Below, one piece after another: positions 16,538 through 25,810 of a stretch of 64,000 nucleotides of DNA. Location of the stretch: NCBI RefSeq assembly GCF_000576555.1, contig NZ_CP007145.1, positions 4,734,501 through 4,798,500 on the forward strand, read 5' to 3'. The position numbers and the translations under genes were made by a program. A model generated the notes under the pieces. That model was not told the origin of the DNA and made no database searches. It was given only the letters and a program-made list of their open reading frames with translations. The stretch comes from Hymenobacter swuensis DY53 (GTDB taxonomy: Bacteria > Bacteroidota > Bacteroidia > Cytophagales > Hymenobacteraceae). Within the stretch, counting starts at the first letter, position 1; every line of letters begins with the position of its first letter.

Positions 16538-17221
16538 TCAGAGCAACATACCCAGCCCGAAAAAAAACAGCAGTTGCACCAGGTACACAAAGGAAGCTAA
16601 CGGGTTACGCTTATCGAACTCCACGCGGTTGAAGTACACCTGCAGAATCAGGCTGACCGCAAACCACCCTTTGAAGTTCAGCAAAGGAATAACATCGTAC
16701 TGCCAGTGCCAGAAGTCGTACCGAATGGCTACCGGCTCTATACAAATATCAAGCCCAACCATCAGCAAAGCCGCCACCACGGCCCGCAGGAAGCCCGGAA
16801 TGGGCAGGTAGCGCGCCAGCATACCAGTGCAGTAGGTCAGAATCAGCCAGTTCACTCCAATCAACACTGGTACTTCCAGCCACTTGGGCCCGAGCGTAGG
16901 GCCGTAGGTATACTGCCCGAACAGCAGGCCTGTACGAATACCGACCACCTCCACCAAGAAGCCCACCACCATCACCATCAGGCAGAAGCTCCAGAAAGCC
17001 GGCGTCCGGCGCGGCTGAAACGCGAGCAGCAACCCCAGCGTGAGCAGCAGGTTTAGAGGCACAAACTGGAGAAAGAAGCTGGGGTCCTGCGAAAAAGCCA
17101 GCCCGAGGAAACCGGTAACGTGGAACAGCAACAAAATGCCCTGCGCCCAGCGTAGCCGCCGCGTCTGGGCCTCAGGAAGCGCCGTAGCCGGCGGAGAAAG
17201 TTGTTGCGTAGGTTCAGGCAT
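16538..17221 (-). CDS. cruF: CruF-type carotenoid 1',2'-hydratase
   Basis: 227 aa, about seven hydrophobic helices. The central EVVGIRTGLLFGQYTYG and the following LGPKWLEVPVLIGVNW are hallmarks of the CruF / bisanhydrobacterioruberin-hydratase family (DUF422 type). The enzyme hydrates the psi end of a carotenoid such as gamma-carotene or lycopene in the membrane. In Hymenobacter-like bacteria this step leads to saproxanthin or flexixanthin-type red pigments. It pairs with the desaturase gene 17328-18821 upstream on the same strand. Confidence 0.88.
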   Translation of the reverse strand: MPEPTQQLSPPATALPEAQTRRLRWAQGILLLFHVTGFLGLAFSQDPSFFLQFVPLNLLLTLGLLLAFQPRRTPAFWSFCLMVMVVGFLVEVVGIRTGLLFGQYTYGPTLGPKWLEVPVLIGVNWLILTYCTGMLARYLPIPGFLRAVVAALLMVGLDICIEPVAIRYDFWHWQYDVIPLLNFKGWFAVSLILQVYFNRVEFDKRNPLASFVYLVQLLFFFGLGMLL

Positions 17222-17227
17222 AGGAAT

Positions 17228-17342
17228 GAATTAAAAACTGAGAATCAAAAATTGAGAATTGGCCGGTAAGGCTCCTGCTCCAAGCATGCCTAACCCATCA
17301 CCCCATCAATTCTTAATTCCTCATTTTTTAATTTTTAATTAA
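17228..17342. repeat. AT-rich inverted repeat with TTGAGAATT words
   Basis: The left arm, about 17228-17260, contains AAAACTGAGAATC and AAAATTGAGAATT in tandem. The right arm, about 17307-17342, is its imperfect complement. The right arm encodes the last codons and stop of the upstream desaturase gene. Likely a terminator or RNA-stability hairpin between crtD-like and cruF. Confidence 0.55.
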
Positions 17343-18821
17343 GTCAGAGACAATGCGGGCCGAGAGCAGGCAGAGCGGAATTCCGCCGCCGGGATGTACC
17401 GAGCCACCGCAAAAGTACAGCCCCGGCAGTTGCCCCGAGAAATTAGGATGCCGCAGAAAGGCCGCTAGCGTATTGTTGCTGGAGCTGCCGTACAACGCCC
17501 CCCCAAACGAAGACGTGCGCGCCTCGATTCCCGGCGGGTCCCATACCTGCTCCGCCCGGATGAGCGAGGCGACGTTGGTGCCCAGTGCCTGGCTTACGCG
17601 GGCCAGTACGGCGGTGCGGGTGCGCTTGATCAACGCGGGCCAGTCCTGGCCCTGGTTGTGGGGCACGTTCACCATCACAAACCAGTTTTCATGTCCGAGC
17701 GGGGCATCAGTGGGCGTGTGGCCAGAGGTGATATTGACGTACACGGTAGGGTCATCGGCAATGGTTTTCTCCCGGAAGATGGCTTCGAACTCCTTTTTGT
17801 AATCCTGGGAGAAAAAGATGTTGTGCACGCCCAGCTCCGGAAACCGTTGCCCGATGCCCCAGTAAAAAATCAGGGCTGAGGATGAACGGGGCTGGCTTAA
17901 AGTGCGCTCCGGGGCCGGCTGGTGAGGTAGCAAACGACGGTAGGTCGGCACCACATCCATATTACTGACTACTAGCTTGAAGTCATATGTCCCGAGGCTG
18001 GTTTTCAAACCGGTTATGCGCCCGGCGGCCGTCAGGATTTCCAGTACCGGCTCGCGGTAGCGGAACTGTACGCCCAGTTCCTCGGCCAGCCGTACCAGGC
18101 TTTGGGCAATGGCATAGATGCCGCCCTCGGGGTAATAAGCGCCCAGCCCGTGCTCCAGGTGCGGAATCATGCTGAGGGTAGCAGGGGCCTGATACGGGTC
18201 GGAGCCGTTGTAGGTGGCAAACCGATCGAAGAGCTGCACGAGGCGCGAGTCCTGAAAAGCAGCCGCGTGGCGCTTGTGCATGGTGCTGGTAAGGCCCAGC
18301 TGCGGCAGCGCCGCCAGGGCCTTGAGCACGTCGGGGCTGAGGTAGGTACCGACTTTGTGCAGGGACTTCTGGAGGAAAGTTCCGGCCGTAGCCTCATAGG
18401 CCCGGCCGCTACGGCGCAGAAACTGCAGCACCTCGGCGGCGGGTACCTGAAGCTTTTCCTCTACTTCCCGGGCAAAATGCTCCTCATCGGCCCAGGCCGT
18501 GAGGCGGGTGCCATCGGCGAAGAAGTACTGGGTAATCGGGTCGAGGCGGTGGTAGCGGAAGTAGTCGTGGGGGTTGCGGCCGGCCAGCTGGAACAGTTCA
18601 TCTACCAGGTGCGGCAGCGTGAACAACGATGGCCCCCCATCGAAGCGGTAGCCACCGGGCAACTCCAGCTGGTGCATTTTGCCCCCAAAGGATTCCTGGG
18701 CCTCGAACACCGTGACGCGGTGCCCCTGCACGGCCAGCCGCACCGCCGTGGCAATACCGGCAATGCCGGCTCCAATAACGGCAACAGATTGGGGGGAGCT
18801 TACAGGACTGGAATGCGGCAC
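17328..18821 (-). CDS. crtD: Phytoene-desaturase-family oxidoreductase, probably 1-hydroxycarotenoid 3,4-desaturase
   Basis: 497 aa from a GTG at 18821. The Rossmann FAD motif SVAVIGAGIAGIATAVRLA and the family motif FEAQESFGGKM open the protein; YRFDGGPSLFTLPHLV follows. The C-terminus has the conserved GLYFCGGSVHPGGGIPLCLL. CrtI, CrtD and CrtN share this fold. I prefer CrtD because the gene is paired with cruF and CrtD acts on the hydrated end made by CruF; a CrtI role cannot be excluded. Codon and GC content match the surroundings. A 411-nt gap separates it from the start frame of the divergent GH16 gene. Confidence 0.82.
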   Translation of the reverse strand: MPHSSPVSSPQSVAVIGAGIAGIATAVRLAVQGHRVTVFEAQESFGGKMHQLELPGGYRFDGGPSLFTLPHLVDELFQLAGRNPHDYFRYHRLDPITQYFFADGTRLTAWADEEHFAREVEEKLQVPAAEVLQFLRRSGRAYEATAGTFLQKSLHKVGTYLSPDVLKALAALPQLGLTSTMHKRHAAAFQDSRLVQLFDRFATYNGSDPYQAPATLSMIPHLEHGLGAYYPEGGIYAIAQSLVRLAEELGVQFRYREPVLEILTAAGRITGLKTSLGTYDFKLVVSNMDVVPTYRRLLPHQPAPERTLSQPRSSSALIFYWGIGQRFPELGVHNIFFSQDYKKEFEAIFREKTIADDPTVYVNITSGHTPTDAPLGHENWFVMVNVPHNQGQDWPALIKRTRTAVLARVSQALGTNVASLIRAEQVWDPPGIEARTSSFGGALYGSSSNNTLAAFLRHPNFSGQLPGLYFCGGSVHPGGGIPLCLLSARIVSDLIKN

Positions 18822-18918
18822 TGGCGGAAGAACATTATTCGGAGAGGACTAAACGGATAGTGCCCGTACGAAGAACGGACTATCGGGGGCTCTAACACAA
18901 GCAGTCTTCCGGAAATGT

Positions 18919-18955
18919 TTGCTCAAGCAGCCCAATGAGTTTCCTCATTGAGCAA
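18919..18955. promoter_or_regulatory. Dyad symmetry between divergent crtD-like and GH16 genes
   Basis: TTGCTCA (18919-18925) pairs with TGAGCAA (18949-18955); nested inside, CAATGAG (18933-18939) pairs with CTCATTG (18944-18950). It lies about 100 nt upstream of the desaturase start. It could be an operator for the carotenoid unit; no binding protein is implied by sequence alone. Confidence 0.4.
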
Positions 18956-18990
18956 CAGAAAAAATATTTAGCCGTTGCGCGCTTTTTTTA

Positions 18991-19081
18991 ACGTGTTTTC
19001 TAGCCGCCCCTCCCTCTGGTGTGACCTGGTACCTGTACCAGACCACGCAGGCTTTTCGCGTGTGCCGTAAGCGTATAGCAC
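18991..19081 (+). promoter_or_regulatory. Operator-like motifs upstream of GH16/GH5/sensor unit
   Basis: ACGTGTT at 18991-18997 after a T-run, then GCGTGTGCCGTAAGCGTATA starting at 19058. The second motif is an imperfect dyad (GTGCC-N10-AGCAC) around GTAAGCGTAT. Both motifs recur at matching spacing upstream of susC (28220 and 28285). The second is 80 nt upstream of the promoter TTG in both places. Confidence 0.65.
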
Positions 19082-19137
19082 CGCGTGTACTGTAAAGCAA
19101 AAACCCTGTTTCCTGCTTTGCAGCAAGGGTTTAGTGC

Positions 19138-19169
19138 TTGATTTTATAAATCACACACCGTTACATTTG
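19138..19169 (+). promoter_or_regulatory. Promoter TTG-N21-TACATTTG
   Basis: TTG at 19138-19140 and a perfect -7 element at 19162-19169. Transcription should start near 19175, giving a leader of about 130 nt before the ATG at 19303. Confidence 0.75.
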
Positions 19170-19302
19170 ATCAGCCGCAACAGCCGCTGCGCTTCTGTAT
19201 TTATACGCTGCTCCCGGTTTTTGCGCCTTCGTGTTTACCGTGCCATTTCTCCCCAGGAAATGCGCGGCCCTTGCCCTACCTACCAAAACACCCACACATT
19301 TC

Positions 19303-22300
19303 ATGGAAACTTCTACCGCTTCTCCGGGCCGCTGGCTCGGGCGTTGGGCGCGGCTGGCCCTGGCCTTAGGCCTAGGCTGGGCGCTACAGCCAACTACGGC
19401 TCAGGCCCAATGCAACCAGCTGGTCTGGGCCGATGAGTTCAATACTGCCGGCGACTTTGCCAAGTGGCAGGTGTACAACGGCGACGGGTGCAACGTGGGC
19501 AACTGTAACTTCGGCAACGCCGAGCTGCAAGTGTACCGCCCCGCCAACGCCACCGTCACGGGCGGCTTCCTGAACATTGCTACCCGCTACGAAAACACGG
19601 TGGAAGGCGGGCGCACCTACAACTACACCTCCGCCAAGCTCCAGTCGAAAGTAACCGCTACCGGAGGCCTTCAGACCTTCCGCTTCGGCCGCATTGAGGC
19701 CCGCATGAAGCTACCTTCGGCCCAGGGCGCCTGGCCCGCGTTCTGGATGCTGGCCGACCCCGGCAACTGGCCTTACACGGGCGAGATTGACATCATGGAG
19801 GCCAAGCACAAGAACCCCAAGTCGGTGGGCGGCACCATTCATTACGACGCGGGCGGCTGGCACTTCACCGGGCGCGACTACGTTTCCACTCTCGATTTAT
19901 CCCAGGATTTCCACGTGTATGCCGTGGAGTGGGGCCCCGACCAGATTAAGTGGTTTGTGGATGGTAACCTGTTCCACACAGCCTCGCCTAAAACCACCTT
20001 TGCCGGCGGCTGGCCCTTCAACGACGGCAATTTCTACATCATTCTGAACACGGCCGTGGGCGGCCCCGGCACGGCCTACACCGGCTTTCAGCAGCCTACC
20101 CCCACCGATTTCCCGGTGACTACGCAGGTCGACTACGTGCGGGTGTACAAGGGTACCTACAACTACGCCGTGCTGGGCGTAGATCAGGTCCATCAAGGCG
20201 ACCAAAACAAGACCTTCCGGATGGAAGCCATTACCGGCGGCACCTATACGTGGTCGGTGCCCAGCGGGGCCACTATCGTAAGCGGGCAGGGCACCAACGC
20301 CATTCAGGTAAACTTCAGCAGCACAGCAACTAGTGGTAACGTGACGGCCTCAGTGGCCGTGAGCGGCTGCGCTACGGCCACCTACTCCAAAGCCCTGACG
20401 GTGACGCCGGCCCTACAACTGGACCGCGTGTATGAGGACTACGAAAGTAACCGTGTCATTACGTACGGCACCGTCACGGGGACGCTCACGCAGGCCGTGA
20501 ACAATCCTTCGGCGGTTATCAATACCTCCGCCAAAGTGGGCCAGTACGTGCGTAATGCCTCGGAGCAGTACGACGTGCTGTACGTGCGCAATCTGGGCAT
20601 CGGCAATGCCAACGATTATGTGGCGGGCCGCCGCAAGGTGTTTATTGATGTGTACTCCACCGCTCCGGTAGGCAGTAAGGTGACCATGCAGTTCGAGAAC
20701 AGTCAGGTTACCACGGCCATCAACTTCCCGGCGGGGCGGCACAGCGCCTACCGCGCCTATACCACCCGCCAGAACGCCTGGGAAACCCTGGAATTTGAGT
20801 TTGAGAAGAGCCTGGATGCGGGTACCAACATCTACTCCATCGACAACGTGGCTTTCCTGCTGCAGCCGGCCACCAACTCCGGGGCCACCTTCTACCTGGA
20901 TAACCTCCTGATTAAGAAGCAGCCCGAAGCCCCGGTAGTCGCCACAGAAGTACTCCAGAACTACGACGGTACGGCCAAGCTGACTTTCAACGCGGCTAGC
21001 ACCAACGGCGCGTACACGGCCCCCACGGCCAACCCCTCGGCTACCGGCGTAAATACCACGGCCAACGTGGCCCGTTACGTGCGCAACTCCACCCAGCAGT
21101 ACGACGTGCTGTTTTTCGATGCCGGCGCGCCAGGCACCGTGATTCAGGACGCGGGCCTGTTCAAGAACCAGACCTACCAGTTGCAGGTGGATGTGTACAC
21201 CTCGGCCCCGGTGGGTACGCCCATCAACATCACCCTGCAGAACAAGACGGCGGCCGCGCCCACAGGCTCCTTCCCGGCCGGCCGCAATAGCACCTACTTG
21301 GCCAACACCAGCAAGCAGAACCAGTGGGAGACCCTCACGTTTGCCTTCAACACCGCTCCTGACGCGGGCACGGCCAACGTGGCCATTGACCAACTGGCGG
21401 TGCTGTTCAACAGCGGAGCTTTCACCGGTGAAACGTACTATATTGATAACATCCGGATTGCCAAGAAGGCCACCCCGACCTACTCGGCCGGCACCACCTT
21501 CGAGAACTACGACGCGGTACGCAACCTGCCTCTGCGGAATGCGAATGGCACGTACGTAGCGGCGGCCAACAACCCCGCCGCCACCGGCATCAACACCTCT
21601 GCCAAAGTGGGCCAGTATACCCGTAACGCGGCTTCGCAGTACGATGCGCTGGCCCTGGCCAGCACCCAGATCAAGGATGGCAGTGCCTATGTGGCGGGCC
21701 AGAAGGTGTTTGCCCTAGACGTGTACACCTCTGCTCCGGCCGGCACGGTGGTGTCGTGGCAGCTGGAAAGCAGCACCTTCTCCAACCCCAACAACTACCC
21801 TACAGGCCGCCACAGCATCTACCAGGCTGTGGTGAAGCAGAGCAACGCCTGGCACACGCTCACTTTCAGCTACGCCAACTCGCCTGATTCCGGCACGCCC
21901 GATGCTGAGGTGGACAACGTGGTGCTGCTGTTCGCGCCGAACTCGACTACCGGCACAGTATACTACATCGACAACCTGCGCAGCCTCACCGCCAGTACAG
22001 CCCCTACCAACGTAGCCCCCACCGTCAGCCTGACCTCGCCGGCCAACGGCGCTACCTTCACGGTTCCGGCCAGCATTACCATCAACGCCAACGCCGCCGA
22101 CCCAGATGGCAGCATCAGCAAAGTGGAGTTCTACCAGGGCTCGACACTGCTCGGCACCGACACCAGCAGCCCGTATAGCTACTCCTGGACGGGCGTAACG
22201 GCCGGCACCTACAGCCTCACGGCCAAAGCCACCGACAACGCCGGGGCCGTAACTACCTCCGGAGCCGTGAGCGTAACGGTGGGCTCCACACCCGCCGCCC

Positions 22301-23709
22301 AGGCCATTCCGGGTAAGATTGAGGCCGAAAGCTTCACCGCGCAGCAGGGCACCGACAAGGAAACCACCACCGACACCGGCGGCGGCCAGAACGTGGACTA
22401 CTTCGACACCGGCGACTGGCTCGACTACACCGTGAACGTAGCCACGGCCGGCTCCTACACGGCCCAGTTCCGGGTAGCCTCGGCCACGGGTGGGGCCACG
22501 CTGCAGCTGCGCACCAGCGCGGGCGCGGTGCTGGGCAGCATCAACGTGGGGAATACCGGTGGCTGGCAGAGCTGGCAGACTATTAGCACCAGCGTAACGC
22601 TGCCGGCCGGCAACCAGACCCTGCGCCTCTACGCCGCCGCCTCCACCGGCTGCAACGTCAACTGGCTCAACTTTGCCTCGGCTACCCAAACGGCCACCAA
22701 CCTGGCCTTGAACAAGCTTACCGTCACCTCTTCCACCGAAAACAGCGGCACGCCCGGCTCGGCCGCCGTGGATGGCAACACCACCAGCACCCGCTGGGGC
22801 AGCGCCTTTGCCGATCCGCAGTGGATTTACGTGGACCTGGGCGCCAGCTATAACGTGAACCGCGTGAAGCTGACCTGGGAAGCGGCCTACGGCAAGGACT
22901 ACCTGGTGCAGGTGTCCCCGGATGCCACCAACTGGACGACCATCAAAACGGTAACCGGCAACGCTACCCTCACCAACGACCACACCGGTCTGACCGGCAC
23001 CGGACGCTACGTGCGGATGTACGGCACGGCCCGGGCCGTTATCAATGGGGCCAGCTACGGCTATTCGCTGTATGAGCTGGAAGTGTATGGCACGGCGGCC
23101 AGCGGCGGCGGAACCGGCAGCACCGCCTGCACCGGCACCGTAGCCAACGGTGACTACAGCTACGAGATATCGACCACCAATGGAACCGTGAACTGGAAGT
23201 TCATCCCGCTCGGTCCCATTGCGGGCAGCAACATGGCCCTCCTCTATGTGAAAGTGGGCACCGGTGGCTACACCGGCTACAACATGACGGCCTCGGGCAG
23301 CAACTTCACTTTCTCCCAGGCCCAGACTGCCGGCGCTGCTCTATCCTTCTACTTCACTTACCGCGTGGGCACTACCACCGCCGAGCGTAACTCCAGCGCC
23401 ACCCCGCACAGCTACACCGCCGGCGCCACCTGCACTGGCAGCCGCACGGCCCTAGCGTCTTCCACGGCCGTGGCTCCCGAAGCCCGCCTCTACCCCAATC
23501 CGGCCAGCACCCAGCTCACGGTACCTGCCAACGGTGCCACGACCCTGACCATCACCGATGCGCTGGGCCGCCTGGTGCACACAGAGAAAGTAGCCGCCAG
23601 CCAGCCTTATTCGGTAGTTGACGTGCATAGCCTGCGGCCCGGGCTGTACTTCCTCACCCTGCGCGGCGCTACCGGTGCCGCCACAGTGCAGCAGTTTATC
23701 AAAGAATAA
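19303..23709 (+). CDS. Giant multi-domain secreted GH16 beta-glucanase, T9SS cargo
   Basis: 1468 aa from the ATG at 19303; the signal peptide ends near QPTTAQA. Domains in order: GH16 (about 38-284) with catalytic GEIDIME (Glu161, Glu166); PKD-like (290-372); three copies of a ~175-aa beta-rich module (376-540, 546-723, 725-896); Ig-like (904-994); CBM6 (1000-1126, EAESF..DTGGGQN..DTGDWLDY); F5/8 type C / CBM32-like (1132-1264); CBM56-like (1276-1376), a family known to bind beta-1,3-glucan; T9SS type A domain (1394-1468). It should be exported across the outer membrane and cleave laminarin-like glucan at the surface or in the medium. GH5 and the sensor follow on the same strand. The triple module is unassigned. 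Confidence 0.9.
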   Translation: METSTASPGRWLGRWARLALALGLGWALQPTTAQAQCNQLVWADEFNTAGDFAKWQVYNGDGCNVGNCNFGNAELQVYRPANATVTGGFLNIATRYENTVEGGRTYNYTSAKLQSKVTATGGLQTFRFGRIEARMKLPSAQGAWPAFWMLADPGNWPYTGEIDIMEAKHKNPKSVGGTIHYDAGGWHFTGRDYVSTLDLSQDFHVYAVEWGPDQIKWFVDGNLFHTASPKTTFAGGWPFNDGNFYIILNTAVGGPGTAYTGFQQPTPTDFPVTTQVDYVRVYKGTYNYAVLGVDQVHQGDQNKTFRMEAITGGTYTWSVPSGATIVSGQGTNAIQVNFSSTATSGNVTASVAVSGCATATYSKALTVTPALQLDRVYEDYESNRVITYGTVTGTLTQAVNNPSAVINTSAKVGQYVRNASEQYDVLYVRNLGIGNANDYVAGRRKVFIDVYSTAPVGSKVTMQFENSQVTTAINFPAGRHSAYRAYTTRQNAWETLEFEFEKSLDAGTNIYSIDNVAFLLQPATNSGATFYLDNLLIKKQPEAPVVATEVLQNYDGTAKLTFNAASTNGAYTAPTANPSATGVNTTANVARYVRNSTQQYDVLFFDAGAPGTVIQDAGLFKNQTYQLQVDVYTSAPVGTPINITLQNKTAAAPTGSFPAGRNSTYLANTSKQNQWETLTFAFNTAPDAGTANVAIDQLAVLFNSGAFTGETYYIDNIRIAKKATPTYSAGTTFENYDAVRNLPLRNANGTYVAAANNPAATGINTSAKVGQYTRNAASQYDALALASTQIKDGSAYVAGQKVFALDVYTSAPAGTVVSWQLESSTFSNPNNYPTGRHSIYQAVVKQSNAWHTLTFSYANSPDSGTPDAEVDNVVLLFAPNSTTGTVYYIDNLRSLTASTAPTNVAPTVSLTSPANGATFTVPASITINANAADPDGSISKVEFYQGSTLLGTDTSSPYSYSWTGVTAGTYSLTAKATDNAGAVTTSGAVSVTVGSTPAAQAIPGKIEAESFTAQQGTDKETTTDTGGGQNVDYFDTGDWLDYTVNVATAGSYTAQFRVASATGGATLQLRTSAGAVLGSINVGNTGGWQSWQTISTSVTLPAGNQTLRLYAAASTGCNVNWLNFASATQTATNLALNKLTVTSSTENSGTPGSAAVDGNTTSTRWGSAFADPQWIYVDLGASYNVNRVKLTWEAAYGKDYLVQVSPDATNWTTIKTVTGNATLTNDHTGLTGTGRYVRMYGTARAVINGASYGYSLYELEVYGTAASGGGTGSTACTGTVANGDYSYEISTTNGTVNWKFIPLGPIAGSNMALLYVKVGTGGYTGYNMTASGSNFTFSQAQTAGAALSFYFTYRVGTTTAERNSSATPHSYTAGATCTGSRTALASSTAVAPEARLYPNPASTQLTVPANGATTLTITDALGRLVHTEKVAASQPYSVVDVHSLRPGLYFLTLRGATGAATVQQFIKE

Positions 23710-23804
23710 TCTCCGCGGTGCATTGGGCAGCAGGTCCCTGCAAGGAACTGCTGCCCTGGTTCTGCCTACTCGGAGCAACTACCTCAACGAGTGAGAAAAA
23801 GCGG

Positions 23805-23838
23805 AAACGGGGCGGAGTATCTCCGCCCTGTTTTTTTC
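23805..23838 (+). terminator. Hairpin with T7 run between GH16 and GH5
   Basis: The stem 23807-23817 with 23821-23831 has one mismatch and is followed by seven Ts. It sits 46 nt before the GH5 start. It looks like an intrinsic terminator or attenuator, so GH5 may be read at a lower level than GH16 or from its own start. Confidence 0.7.
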
Positions 23839-23883
23839 TCTTTCACCCTCCCTGTGCTTCTTCCCCTTTAATTTTTTGCTAGT

Positions 23884-25767
23884 ATGATTTGCCGAAACAG
23901 GCCGGTAACGGGCCAACGCAAGGCGTCTTTTTTTTCCGGCTGTCTGGGGCTGCTGCTGGGCGGTATGCTGGTGGCTGCCGGTAACCCGGCCGAAGCTCAG
24001 AAGCTCAGCCCCCTGCACGCTGCCGGAACCAGAATGCTGAACGCGGCCGGTCAGGAAGTGATACTGCGCGGCTATAACGTGGGCGGCTGGCTGCTCCAGG
24101 AGAGCTATATTCTGGGTACCGATTCGCTTAACAGCCAGTGGCGCATCAGGCAGGGCCTGCTCCGGACCATGCCGGAGACCGAAATGGAGAAGTTCTACCG
24201 CCAGTACCGCCAGAAGTTTATCACCAAAGCCGATATCGACTTCCTGGCCCGCCAGGGATTCAACTGCGTCCGGCTGCCGCTGCACTATGATTTATTTCTG
24301 ACCCCGGAGCAGCGCCACGCCCGCACCAATGTCATCCGCGACCCGCACAACCCGCAGAAGCTGGATGCCTACGTGCAGCAGCTCAGCCAGTGGTACGATG
24401 CCGACCAGCTCTTCACGAAAACGCAACAGCTGGATGGCTTCCGGTTTATCGACGACGTGGTAAAATGGTGCGCGGCCAACAACATGTACGTGGTGCTGGA
24501 CCTGCACGCAGCCCCCGGCGGCCAGGGCACCGACCGCAACATCAACGACAACTTCCGCCCCCTCGACCTGTGGAAGCGCCATGATGCCCAGGACCGCCTG
24601 ATTTACCAAGACATGACCGTACGGCTCTGGGAAAAGCTGGCCGACCAGTACCGCAATGAGTCTGCCATTGCCATGTACGACTTCATCAACGAGCCTCACA
24701 ATCTGAACGCGGCAAATGGGTTATCGGCCGACAACCAGGAGCTCAACACGCTGTATTCCCGGCTGATTGACGCCGTGCGGGCCCGCAACGACCAGCACCT
24801 GCTGATGCTGGAAGGCAACGGCTACGGCAATGAATACACCAACCTCACGCCGGACAAGCTGAAGGTAAAAAGTACCGCTAACCTGGTGTACAACGCCCAC
24901 CGCTACTGGTGCCCCAACACGGCCGAGGCCACCGACCCCAATCCTAATCAGATCAACCTGCTCACTAATCTGGCGGCTTTTCGGGACCAGTGGCAGGTGC
25001 CGGTGTGGGTGGGTGAAACCGGAGAGAACTCCAATGAGTGGTTTGGGGCCGCCGTACAGGGCCTAAATGCCCGTAATATTGGCTGGTGCCACTGGAATAT
25101 TAAGCGTGTAGATTCCGGGGCCGGCCTGTTGCGGGTAGCTCCCTACGGTAGCCTCCTCACGCCGGCCGGCCGCACGGCACTGCTGCGTAACGTACAGTTT
25201 GCCAATTGCCAGATCAACCGCGACGTGGCAACCTCCCTGACTCAACCCGCCGACTTCCGGGCTCCATTTGCCCAGCTTACCATTCCGGGTACCATTGCGG
25301 CCACCGACTACGACCTGGGCCGCGATGGGGTAGCCTACCACGACGACTTCTCAGCCCGCATCGACTACCGCGACCTGACGCCGCACAACCACGGCGGGGC
25401 CTACCGCAACGATGGGGTGGATATCACCGCCTGCCCCGAAATGGCCAACGGGTTTGCGGTACAGAAGCTGGCCGTCGGCGAGTGGCTCACCTACACAGTA
25501 AACATTACTAAAGCAGGACCTTACAAAGCCGAGCTGCGCGTACAGCCGGGCAGTACGCCCGGGCAACTGGCTTTGCTGCTGGGAGAACTGCCGGTCGGAA
25601 CTGCCGCCGTTACGCCCGGCAGCGAGTGGACCACCGTTTCCCTTACCACCCCGGCGTTACCGGTTGGCCAGCATACCTTGCGGCTGATGATTGAGCAACC
25701 CGTGAGCCAGCTGGGTTGGCTGCGCTTTGCTCCGGCATCCGGCAGCAGCAGCGCGGGTGGCCAGTGA
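23884..25767 (+). CDS. Secreted GH5 glucanase with C-terminal CBM6-like module
   Basis: 627 aa. Signal peptide at about 16-38 (FFSGCLGLLLGGMLVAAG). GH5 domain about 40-440: LRGYNVGGWLLQE at the start, YDFINEPHN with acid/base Glu270, VWVGETGENSNEW with nucleophile Glu378. Residues about 470-620 resemble CBM6 (GVAYHDD...GVDITAC....GEWLTYTVNI). No T9SS domain, so it probably stays periplasmic or is secreted another way. In this context a beta-1,3- or beta-1,6-glucanase is likely; exact linkage is not readable. The sensor gene follows after 43 nt. Confidence 0.88.
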   Translation: MICRNRPVTGQRKASFFSGCLGLLLGGMLVAAGNPAEAQKLSPLHAAGTRMLNAAGQEVILRGYNVGGWLLQESYILGTDSLNSQWRIRQGLLRTMPETEMEKFYRQYRQKFITKADIDFLARQGFNCVRLPLHYDLFLTPEQRHARTNVIRDPHNPQKLDAYVQQLSQWYDADQLFTKTQQLDGFRFIDDVVKWCAANNMYVVLDLHAAPGGQGTDRNINDNFRPLDLWKRHDAQDRLIYQDMTVRLWEKLADQYRNESAIAMYDFINEPHNLNAANGLSADNQELNTLYSRLIDAVRARNDQHLLMLEGNGYGNEYTNLTPDKLKVKSTANLVYNAHRYWCPNTAEATDPNPNQINLLTNLAAFRDQWQVPVWVGETGENSNEWFGAAVQGLNARNIGWCHWNIKRVDSGAGLLRVAPYGSLLTPAGRTALLRNVQFANCQINRDVATSLTQPADFRAPFAQLTIPGTIAATDYDLGRDGVAYHDDFSARIDYRDLTPHNHGGAYRNDGVDITACPEMANGFAVQKLAVGEWLTYTVNITKAGPYKAELRVQPGSTPGQLALLLGELPVGTAAVTPGSEWTTVSLTTPALPVGQHTLRLMIEQPVSQLGWLRFAPASGSSSAGGQ

Positions 25768-25795
25768 GTAAGTGAGTACGTACCCGGGTTTTGTG

Positions 25796-25802
25796 TATCT
25801 TC
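25796..25802 (+). promoter_or_regulatory. Weak -7-like element TATCTTC before sensor gene
   Basis: TATCTTC ends 8 nt before the ATG at 25811, similar in place to elements at 53972, 58806 and 10239. GTAAGTG, the core of the locus operator, occurs at 25768-25774 just upstream. Confidence 0.3.
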
Positions 25803-25810
25803 AAGTCACC

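Noticed and set aside
20413..21393. 326-aa minus-strand open frame inside the GH16 gene
   Set aside because: Val/Gly/His-rich translation typical of the antisense of a GC-rich gene; the plus strand has a clear domain architecture.
21715..22983. 422-aa minus-strand open frame inside the GH16 gene
   Set aside because: Antisense shadow of CBM6 and F5/8 domains, no family likeness.
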